64,000 bases of DNA. It comes from Kordia sp965283645 (GTDB lineage Bacteria; Bacteroidota; Bacteroidia; Flavobacteriales; Flavobacteriaceae). Location of the stretch: positions 2,108,001-2,172,000 of the forward strand of contig NZ_CBDIPG010000001.1 of assembly GCF_965283645.1 (NCBI RefSeq), in the 5' to 3' direction. A program made the translations under genes and the position numbers. The first letter of the stretch is position 1; each line of letters starts with the position of its first letter. The notes under the pieces were generated by a model. The model had not been told where the DNA came from. It saw only the letters and a program-made list of their open reading frames with translations, and did not search any database. Shown here piece by piece: positions 57,332 through 64,000 of this stretch.

Positions 57332-60052
57332 TTATAAATTATATTTTACGCTTAAAATTAAGTAGCGTGGCTGAATAAAATATTCACTTGTACTTGTTGA
57401 GAAGTTATTTGAATTGTCTTGGTTCAATGATTTTGTGTTTAATAAGTTTGTCCCACTTAGGGTATATTCCCATTTACTATCTTTCTTTTGGTAGGCTAAA
57501 TCTGCTTTTAGGAAACTGTAACTATTAATCGTGCGTTCTTCACTTTTGTAATTGAAATACGAATAGTCTGCGGTAAACACGAAGCTTTTTAAGAAATACG
57601 CATCTACATTTACAAACGGACTATTTGTGGTAAATGTGTTGGTAATGTTACCTTGATCGTATTTGTTGATTGATAAATTATATCCAACTTCAATATTTGG
57701 AGCGTTTCTAAAGTTTGTACTCAAACGTGTTTGATATGATTGTGTAAACGATTCATTCACATTTCTATTTCCGTTGATTTCTTGTGTAAATTTCGATAGC
57801 GAATAACTTCCACCAACTGACGCTTTTAGTTTTCCAAATGTACGCTCAAAACGTCCATTTGCGCTAAAGGTTTCGTCTGCAAAGCTAGAGTTGAAAGGTG
57901 ATGAAACACTGTTTGTACTTAACACATCTGGATCACCTGGATTTGTTCCAGGAATGGTTAAGAATTGCGAACGATTTCTGATTGGATCTACACGTTTGTT
58001 GTAATTTACGAAGGCAAATATATTTGTATAATTAAACATATTGAAACTAAAGTAACTTAAATTCAAGTTGTGCGATAATGCATTTTCTAAGGTTCTATTT
58101 CCTCTAAATAATGAATTGTAATTGTTAAAAATTAAACCTGTAGCCAAATTGTTTACATCTGTAAAATCGGTTTGCATTTGATATCTAAAATTGATGTTTT
58201 CAGAATTTTTCAATTGTAATCGAATGTCTACATCTGGCAAAAATCGTGTAAAAGTATCTTTAAATTCTGAATCAAATTGTGTATTCTTCACACTATATGC
58301 ATGTGCCGTAATTCCTGGCGTAAATGTAAATTTCCCCGTTTTTATTTTATAATGCATTCCTAGATATGTATCACTAAAATTGTATTTTACATCATTGGTT
58401 ACTTCCTGCATTGAGTTTGTCAAAGGAAATATACTTCCATCATCTAAAACCTGAAAAATTTCAGAATCAAATCGTTGTGTACTTAGTGTTGTTCCCACAG
58501 TAATGTTGATATTACTTTTATGGTTTAACACATACCAATAATCCAATCGTGCATCTAATTTATTTGTCTTTACACGTTTGTCCTGTCCAATGTTTAAACC
58601 AGATTGTGTTGTATTTAAGCCTAATATATCTGTAAACCGAAATTGTTCACTTTGCGCTAATCGAGCGTTGTAAAAAGGATCTTCATCTTGTAATAAATGT
58701 TGTGCTTCAAAAGCAAAGATGTTTTTTTCGTTTGCAGTATAATAGTAGTTGAAATTTTGATTGATACTGTACGGGTTTTGTGTTTGATTTTCATCAATAT
58801 CACCTAATAAAGAAGAAAAGAAATCTGTACGTTCACCTTGATTCGACACTTTTACAAACGCATCATAATCTAACTGATTGTTTGAGTTTGGCTTGTACGT
58901 TGTACTCAACTTGAACAATCCTAAATCACTTTTTTGACGTGTATTTGTAATTGTGCTTTCATCAGGAATATTTTCATCCAAATAATTATTGATACTGTTT
59001 TCGCTAATTTCCGTTCGAGAACCTGAATAGATGGCAAAACCAGTAATATCCCAAGTTTTCTTTACAGCATAACTAAAGTTTGCCGCACCAAATTTAGAGT
59101 CAATTGCTTGCGCTCTGTTGTTTCGTAACGTTAGAAATCCGATATCGCTTGTAGCTACATTGAAATTCGTTCCAGTATTACGAGATGTATTTCTGAATCC
59201 GCCTGAAAAATTGAAAAAGTCTCTTCGTGTAAACGGGATTGAACCTATATTATTGAAATCTGTAATGATGTTTAGACTGTATTTCGGACTGTAATAAAAC
59301 ATCCTCGGATTTGCAATGTAACGTTCTTCTGGACCTGCTCCTGCTGTTACTTCTCCAAACCAAAAATTCTTTTTCCCTTCTTTTAGTTTGATGTTAATTG
59401 CCACATTATCTTGATCGTTCCCAAGTCCGCGCATTTGAGAAACATCGTTGTGATTTTTTAACACTTCAACTTTGTCAATAGCATCCGCAGGAATGTTTTT
59501 GGTTGCCAATTTACTATCGCCATCAAAAAACTCTTTTCCTTCCACCATTACTTTTGAAACGGTTTTCCCTTCTACTTCTATTTCTCCATCATCAGTAACT
59601 TCAACGCCAGGTAGTTTTTTCAAGACATCACCCAGTTTTTTTTCAGAACCATTTTTAAAGGAATCCGCATTGTATACAATCGTATCTCCTTTGATGGTTA
59701 CGGGCATTTCATAGGTAAGTTCTACAGCTTGCAAACTGTTATCCGTTTTCATAACAAAGTCTTTTTTGATATCAGCTTCTTTTGTTGTGAGTGAATCATT
59801 GATAGTAGCAAGTCCTATGAAACTTACTTTGATAGTATAGTTTGTATTCTTTTTTAATGAAAGCCGAAAACGTCCTTCATGATTTGTAATTCCGTAGGAA
59901 TCTAATGTGTTTGTTTTTTTATTTAATGCAATTACATTTGCTAATTCTAATGGATTTCCAAGTGTATCTTTCACGATACCATCAAGTGTAATTTGGGCAT
60001 AGGTAGCCTGAACCATGCCTAAGCATAGCAAAACAATTACTATTTTTTTCAT
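57332..60052 (-). CDS. TonB-dependent receptor-like outer-membrane protein with carboxypeptidase-regulatory domain
   Basis: A 906-residue protein with signal peptide (ends TYAQ), a carboxypeptidase-regulatory-like domain (residues about 21-95; ITLDGIVKDTLGNPLELANV, SYGITNHEGRFRLSLK), a plug domain (GDVLKKLPGVEVTDDGEIEV and KVEVLKNHNDVSQMRGLG) and a C-terminal beta-barrel ending in LILSVKYNL. It belongs to the outer-membrane group often paired with GLPGLI proteins in flavobacteria. The substrate is not known. It begins 42 bp after the first GLPGLI gene, so the two are in one unit. Confidence 0.88.
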   Translation of the reverse strand: MKKIVIVLLCLGMVQATYAQITLDGIVKDTLGNPLELANVIALNKKTNTLDSYGITNHEGRFRLSLKKNTNYTIKVSFIGLATINDSLTTKEADIKKDFVMKTDNSLQAVELTYEMPVTIKGDTIVYNADSFKNGSEKKLGDVLKKLPGVEVTDDGEIEVEGKTVSKVMVEGKEFFDGDSKLATKNIPADAIDKVEVLKNHNDVSQMRGLGNDQDNVAINIKLKEGKKNFWFGEVTAGAGPEERYIANPRMFYYSPKYSLNIITDFNNIGSIPFTRRDFFNFSGGFRNTSRNTGTNFNVATSDIGFLTLRNNRAQAIDSKFGAANFSYAVKKTWDITGFAIYSGSRTEISENSINNYLDENIPDESTITNTRQKSDLGLFKLSTTYKPNSNNQLDYDAFVKVSNQGERTDFFSSLLGDIDENQTQNPYSINQNFNYYYTANEKNIFAFEAQHLLQDEDPFYNARLAQSEQFRFTDILGLNTTQSGLNIGQDKRVKTNKLDARLDYWYVLNHKSNINITVGTTLSTQRFDSEIFQVLDDGSIFPLTNSMQEVTNDVKYNFSDTYLGMHYKIKTGKFTFTPGITAHAYSVKNTQFDSEFKDTFTRFLPDVDIRLQLKNSENINFRYQMQTDFTDVNNLATGLIFNNYNSLFRGNRTLENALSHNLNLSYFSFNMFNYTNIFAFVNYNKRVDPIRNRSQFLTIPGTNPGDPDVLSTNSVSSPFNSSFADETFSANGRFERTFGKLKASVGGSYSLSKFTQEINGNRNVNESFTQSYQTRLSTNFRNAPNIEVGYNLSINKYDQGNITNTFTTNSPFVNVDAYFLKSFVFTADYSYFNYKSEERTINSYSFLKADLAYQKKDSKWEYTLSGTNLLNTKSLNQDNSNNFSTSTSEYFIQPRYLILSVKYNL

Positions 60053-60093
60053 TGATTTTGTTTCTTCTGGTTAGCTACAAGCTTGGTAGTATT

Positions 60094-60984
60094 TTATCCT
60101 CTACCGCCACGTCCGCCGCGTCCTCCACGTCCACCACGTCCACGGTTGTCTTGCATTTCTTGCATTTTCTTTTTTACAATGTCATTGTATTCAGCACGTG
60201 TAACTTCTTTTCCTTTTGTTGGTTCTTCAATTGGATCTTTGTCATCAGGGTTCATCACAATTTTTGAACATAGAATTGTTGTTTTGTCAGCGCTTATTTC
60301 TAAGATTAAACCTGGTAATCCCCAATATTCTCCAGGTCCTTGATTTACAGGAATGTCTAATGTATACCAAGCAGTTACCAATATTTCTTTTGGCACTTCA
60401 ACTTGACTCATCGGATCATTTATTGCTTTGATAGAATCTTGTTTTTTCTGTTCTGCAGTTTTATCATCATCATTGTTACGTCGTCTTCGCATGCTGCTAA
60501 AATCAAGTTCATCAACCCTTTTTAAGGCAGTTGCTTTGAAACAAAGATATTTTCCTATTTGTTTGGTTTCACCTTCCATTTTCCATGCAAGTTTTGGCAA
60601 ATTGTCTTTGATTAAGAATTCTTTTCCAAAAAATTCTTTCGATTCAATCATGACACCATCTTTAACGTTTTTGTATTGTTTTCCAGGAGAAAAACTTCCC
60701 ATCATCATACGTCCAAAACCACGTCCACCGCCTTGTCCTGGCGCTTCAATTCGTTCTTCTTCTTTGTATGTTGATGCTGATCTACTAAAATCTAATATGT
60801 ATACTTTTTCTAGAAAGCCTTTCATACGTTCAGTAAGTCGTTTTTTCTGCTCTTCTGACATTTGTCGTCCGCCCCAGCTATCGTCCATTGTTGTTTTTGA
60901 CTGATAATATGCTTTTCCTTGAAAACCTTGAGCAAACATGCTTGTTGTACATAAAAGTAAGCTCCAAATTAAAATACGTCTCAT
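60094..60984 (-). CDS. GLPGLI family exported protein with Arg-Gly-rich tail
   Basis: A 296-residue protein with a signal peptide (ends FAQ) and the namesake YWGLPGLILEI motif (about residues 218-228). It has about 50% of its length in beta strands and low-complexity inserts (QGGGRGFGRMMMG). The C-terminus is an RG repeat (GRGGRGGRGG). GLPGLI proteins are Bacteroidota-specific, of unknown function, and co-occur with TonB-like receptors, as here. A second GLPGLI gene lies at 62335. The RG tail is not seen in the second copy. Confidence 0.9.
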   Translation of the reverse strand: MRRILIWSLLLCTTSMFAQGFQGKAYYQSKTTMDDSWGGRQMSEEQKKRLTERMKGFLEKVYILDFSRSASTYKEEERIEAPGQGGGRGFGRMMMGSFSPGKQYKNVKDGVMIESKEFFGKEFLIKDNLPKLAWKMEGETKQIGKYLCFKATALKRVDELDFSSMRRRRNNDDDKTAEQKKQDSIKAINDPMSQVEVPKEILVTAWYTLDIPVNQGPGEYWGLPGLILEISADKTTILCSKIVMNPDDKDPIEEPTKGKEVTRAEYNDIVKKKMQEMQDNRGRGGRGGRGGRGGRG

Positions 60985-61135
60985 TATTGTTAGGTGTTTA
61001 TTTTTTTAAATTTTTTTTGATGTTAGTACGTAACTAGGTGAAAAGTTACACTTTTAACATCATTTAGACCTAACATTTTGATGAGAGTTTAATCACGTTT
61101 CGTTAAATTTTTCATAATTTTCACATGAACGTTCC

Positions 61136-62320
61136 TTATATAAGCCGTTTCAGCGTAATAATGACTGTTTTAGCACTTCCGTTTTTATCTTTTAACACGA
61201 GTTCAATTTTCTTGTTTTTTTGTTTTAATAGCTCTCGATACGCTTTTATATTTGACATTTTCTTGCCATCAATTGATACCAACTCATCACCTTTACGAAT
61301 TCCTTTTGCAAATGCTTCCGTATCTTTGATAACATTTGAAATTTGAATTTTTTTAGCTTCTTTTTCAATCGAAATTCCACTTAATGGAAATTCAAATTCA
61401 TTTGTATACGTGTTGTTTGGTTTGAAATAAATCTTTTTGTTTTTATAGTCTAAGATTGTATTGAATCTGTTGATTATTTTCACACCTAAAATTCCTGCAT
61501 ATTCATCTGAAGCCATCACACCTGATTCACTTTTTGATAAGTCTATTGGCATTTCTCCAAATTCAAATTTAGCTAGTTTTACATTGGTTACTTTTCCTAT
61601 TTTGAATGTTGAAGAAGTCGTTAAACTTTCTGCCTTGTTTTCAATCGTTTTTCCGATAATACTTTCTATTTTTTGTTTATTGACAAAAGGTGTGTTTAAT
61701 AGAAATGTCATATTCGCACCAGAATCAAATAAAAAATTTCCACTAAACTTTTGATCATTTTCAAGCGTAAATTCCAATTGTATTTGTGGAATATTAGCAA
61801 AGTCTAACAAAGCTGGCAATGCTTTATATTCGTTCACATTTGCAATGTCATTTATACTTTTATAGAGTTCAATTGCATTGTCGTCAAAGTTGAGTCGTGT
61901 GACAAATTGTTGCATAATATTTGCACCTACAATTCCGTCAATTTTTTGATTTCCTCTTTTAGATAATCTAGACAAGTCAACTAAAACCATATGTGCATTC
62001 GCTAATGTAATATCTTGAATGTGCAGCTTTTGTGATAAGGCAATATTATACGTTTCTGATCCTGCCGCACCTTCTGTTGATTGCTGATAATCAGATGTTA
62101 CCCCTAGTTTTTGGGCAACAGCTTCATCTAACACAATTGTTGATGCACCAGTGTCAAATACAAAATTTAAGAGTTCCGAATGATCATTTACCTTTACTTT
62201 AATGAACATCAAGTTATCATTTTCAAAAGGAATTGTGGCTACTTGCGCTTGTACAGTTGACACACAAATTAACAAACAAAAAAGTGAAACTACGCTATAT
62301 TTTTTTAAATTCAATTTCAT
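61136..62320 (-). CDS. retropepsin-like aspartyl protease with PDZ domain
   Basis: A 394-residue exported protein (signal peptide ends VQAQ). Two aspartyl-protease half-sites are seen: FVFDTGASTIVLDEA near residues 53-67 (DTGAS) and FLFDSGANMTFLL near 196-208 (DSGAN). A PDZ domain lies at about 300-390 (SNVIKDTEAFAKGIRKGDEL, VSIDGKKMSNIKAY). Such proteins are periplasmic or outer-membrane attached and their substrate is unknown. It lies 15 bp after the second GLPGLI gene, in the same unit. Confidence 0.88.
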   Translation of the reverse strand: MKLNLKKYSVVSLFCLLICVSTVQAQVATIPFENDNLMFIKVKVNDHSELLNFVFDTGASTIVLDEAVAQKLGVTSDYQQSTEGAAGSETYNIALSQKLHIQDITLANAHMVLVDLSRLSKRGNQKIDGIVGANIMQQFVTRLNFDDNAIELYKSINDIANVNEYKALPALLDFANIPQIQLEFTLENDQKFSGNFLFDSGANMTFLLNTPFVNKQKIESIIGKTIENKAESLTTSSTFKIGKVTNVKLAKFEFGEMPIDLSKSESGVMASDEYAGILGVKIINRFNTILDYKNKKIYFKPNNTYTNEFEFPLSGISIEKEAKKIQISNVIKDTEAFAKGIRKGDELVSIDGKKMSNIKAYRELLKQKNKKIELVLKDKNGSAKTVIITLKRLI

Positions 62321-62334
62321 GATTTCAACAGTTT

Positions 62335-63183
62335 TTATCCTCCAATTTGAATTGTCATCTGTCCTCCTTCTCTTGCATTTCCACGATAGCGATCCATCAT
62401 TTCTTTGGATTTTTTTTCCATGATTGATTTGAACTTATCTTGGTTTACTTTTTTACCTTTTGTCGGTTCTTTAATCGTTATTTTATTTTTAGGATTTAAT
62501 ATTATTTTACTACATATAATCGTTTCCGAACCATCATTTACTTCTAGTATTAAACCTGGCAATCCCCAATACATTGCCGGACCAGCATTTACTGGAATTT
62601 CGGGTGTATACCAAGCAGTTACTGTAACTTTTTCTTTGGTTAACTTTGATTCTTCTTTACCATCGTTAAGAGAAAAAAATGCTATTTTGTCTACTTCTAT
62701 GGTACGTGTAGCTTTGAAACACTGGTATTGTCCTATAAATTTTGTTTCTGTGCTTAGTGTCCATTTTTTGTTTTCTAGCGAATCTTTTATTAGAAAGACT
62801 TTCCCAAAGATATCTTCTTGATTCGTATAGCGTTTTTCCTTCATATTTTTATATAACATGTTAGATTCACTATTTCCCATAACCATAATTTGCATTCCAT
62901 CACTATTTGGTTGTGGTGCCGCAAGTTTTCCTTCTTCTCTGTAAATAGATTCAGAGGTGTCAAACGTTAGTTTGTATTCTTTTTGAAATTGTTTTTGTAT
63001 CATTTCACTCATCTTTTTTTGCATGTCAGCATCTATCCCATTTTTTTCGCTTGTTTTGTCGATTTTGAAATCCATTTTACGACTTGTTTTATAGGTGGCT
63101 TCTCCTTGAAACTCCTGTCCGTTTACTAAGGTACTTACCAGAATAAAGACAAATACAATGATTGATTGTGCGTGGTTTTTCAT
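62335..63183 (-). CDS. GLPGLI family exported protein
   Basis: A 282-residue protein with a signal peptide (ends VNGQ) and the YWGLPGLILEVNDG motif near residue 205-218. The order of strands matches that of the first GLPGLI gene at 60094 (FQGEATYKT start, LSTETKFIGQYQCFKATR core). The C-terminus GGQMTIQIGG lacks the RG repeat. It is followed by the aspartyl protease; three GTTAAC sites lie about 65 nt upstream. Confidence 0.9.
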   Translation of the reverse strand: MKNHAQSIIVFVFILVSTLVNGQEFQGEATYKTSRKMDFKIDKTSEKNGIDADMQKKMSEMIQKQFQKEYKLTFDTSESIYREEGKLAAPQPNSDGMQIMVMGNSESNMLYKNMKEKRYTNQEDIFGKVFLIKDSLENKKWTLSTETKFIGQYQCFKATRTIEVDKIAFFSLNDGKEESKLTKEKVTVTAWYTPEIPVNAGPAMYWGLPGLILEVNDGSETIICSKIILNPKNKITIKEPTKGKKVNQDKFKSIMEKKSKEMMDRYRGNAREGGQMTIQIGG

Positions 63184-63216
63184 AATTTATTACGTTCTTT
63201 TTGCTTTTTGATGTTA

Positions 63217-63224
63217 CAAAGATG
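63217..63224 (-). promoter_or_regulatory. -7 box candidate before the second GLPGLI gene
   Basis: CATCTTTG on the minus strand is one base off TAnnTTTG and lies 34 nt before the start codon. Confidence 0.35.
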
Positions 63225-63246
63225 AATTAGAAAATCGCTTTTTTTG

Positions 63247-63272
63247 GTTAACGAACGTTAACGAGTGTTAAC
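63247..63272. repeat. three GTTAAC sites in 10-bp phase before the GLPGLI-protease unit
   Basis: GTTAACGAAC-GTTAACGAGT-GTTAAC has the hexamer GTTAAC three times at exactly 10-bp spacing, upstream of the -7 candidate. Such phased direct repeats are typical of a binding site for an activator. Confidence 0.55.
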
Positions 63273-63428
63273 TATACAAAAAGAAGTTGTTTAAAAAGTA
63301 TAAGTACGTCAAACTAAACTTGATTCAGTTTCACATAATTTTTGAAAATTAACATTTTGAGATTCTGCAATGATATTTTTCAAACCTTTTTAGGCAATCT
63401 CTTTTTGAAAGTAAAGATATTTTACATC

Positions 63429-63998
63429 TTATTTCAATATATTTTTTAGGACATTTCTAGTATTGGTTAGGACAATTTTACGGTCAGTTTCCATATCGCC
63501 TAAATATCGAATGGTATCATTCTTTACAATAAGTAAATGTGGAAATCCGTTGATTTCTAAACTATCACGAATCATTTCAAATTTTTCTGCAAACACCGTT
63601 TCGTAATCGTAATCTAGTTCTTCTATAATATTTAGTGTTTTTTCGTGTGTATCACGTTTTAGTGGAACATTTGCACTGTAGAACTTTACTTTGGAATTCC
63701 CTTCAAACTCTTGTTTTAGTTTTTCAAATATTGGAAATTCTTCAAAACACACACCGCACGTTGTTGACCACAAATCGATAACTGTGACTTCTGTATCAAA
63801 GTTTATTTTTTCTTGATTCAATGACTCAAAAGCAATATTGGGAAGTTTTTTGTTTTGAAACGCGTCTGTATTTCTAAAATAGTGAATTGCATTAGGTCGC
63901 ACCAACACACACACAAATACTAATAATATCGGGAAATATGCAAACTGTAATTTATGCTTTCTTGCCCAACTTCCCATCAATTCACTTATTGGCATCAT
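63429..63998 (-). CDS. TlpA-like thiol-disulfide oxidoreductase, membrane-anchored, probably cut by window edge
   Basis: At least 189 residues. The membrane segment is FAYFPILLVFVCVLV (approximate, near residues 20-34) and the redox motif is TTCGVCFEEF (CGVC, near 77-86). The rest is a thioredoxin fold with GFPHLLIVKND (cis-Pro region near 150). It would act in the periplasm, anchored by its N-terminus. The ATG at 63998 is at the window edge, so the true start may lie outside and more membrane segments may precede it. Confidence 0.7.
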   Translation of the reverse strand: MMPISELMGSWARKHKLQFAYFPILLVFVCVLVRPNAIHYFRNTDAFQNKKLPNIAFESLNQEKINFDTEVTVIDLWSTTCGVCFEEFPIFEKLKQEFEGNSKVKFYSANVPLKRDTHEKTLNIIEELDYDYETVFAEKFEMIRDSLEINGFPHLLIVKNDTIRYLGDMETDRKIVLTNTRNVLKNILK

Positions 63999-64000
63999 AA

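Noticed and set aside
60428..60904. 158-codon plus-strand ORF opposite the first GLPGLI gene
   Set aside because: Shadow of a well-supported gene in the other strand, with Ser/Leu-rich random composition.
1..64000. tRNA or rRNA genes, prophage, insertion sequences
   Set aside because: No cloverleaf, rRNA core sequence, transposase, integrase or phage structural gene was seen; the only mobile-like sequences are the short dispersed repeats.

Overview
The window reads as a chromosomal segment of a marine-type member of the Bacteroidota, family Flavobacteriaceae, most like Kordia (genus inferred). The reasons are the AT-rich sequence, promoters of the TTG / TAnnTTTG type, gliding and type IX secretion genes (GldA, PorU), GLPGLI and GIN-domain proteins, a methionine synthase split into two genes, and many small precursor peptides with a lysine-rich leader ending in Gly-Gly.

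Layout. 1-9.4 kb: aroA (cut by the window edge), a MazG-like pyrophosphohydrolase, three tandem DUF3857/transglutaminase-like exported proteins (two lack the catalytic Cys and His), dtd and rsgA. 9.5-10.6 kb: four double-glycine precursor peptides. 10.6-15.1 kb: the phenylalanine/tyrosine operon (prephenate dehydratase, aminotransferase, prephenate dehydrogenase, DAHP synthase-chorismate mutase), preceded by a Phe/Tyr-rich leader peptide and an attenuator. 15.2-20.1 kb: gldA and porU. 20.2-22.9 kb: envelope proteins. 23.0-24.8 kb: six more precursor peptides with a nearly invariant four-cysteine core. 24.8-30.4 kb: metF and split metH behind a SAM-I riboswitch. 30.5-32.1 kb: a PRMT-like methyltransferase and an eleventh precursor peptide. 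32.2-37.0 kb: sulfite reductase, siroheme synthesis and a ferredoxin reductase, preceded by a Cys/Met-rich leader attenuator. 37.1-40.2 kb: cysN, cysD, cysH. 40.3-46.9 kb: metZ, thrA (aspartokinase-homoserine dehydrogenase), metX, metY, with two Met/Cys leader attenuators in series in front of metY. 47.0-48.5 kb: metK, behind a SAM-II-type riboswitch carrying an insertion. 48.6-57 kb: a cyanovirin-like lectin, paralogous lipoproteins, DinB, an oxidoreductase, a PqiA-like protein, a two-component system and unknown proteins. 57.3-64 kb: a TonB-type receptor with two GLPGLI proteins, an aspartyl protease with PDZ domain and a TlpA-like thioredoxin.

How the genes work together. About 22 kb in two blocks hold most of the route from sulfate to cysteine-level sulfide, homocysteine, methionine and S-adenosylmethionine. 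Nearly every transcription unit there has its own RNA switch: a Cys/Met leader peptide (sulfite reductase), two tandem Met/Cys leader peptides (metY-metX-thrA), a SAM-I riboswitch (metH) and a SAM-II riboswitch (metK). The aromatic operon uses the same leader-peptide design with Phe/Tyr codons. These leader ORFs are 23-40 codons long and would be missed by ordinary gene calling. They are the most interesting part of the window.

Limits. All assignments come from reading motifs and translations by eye; no database search or folding program was run.
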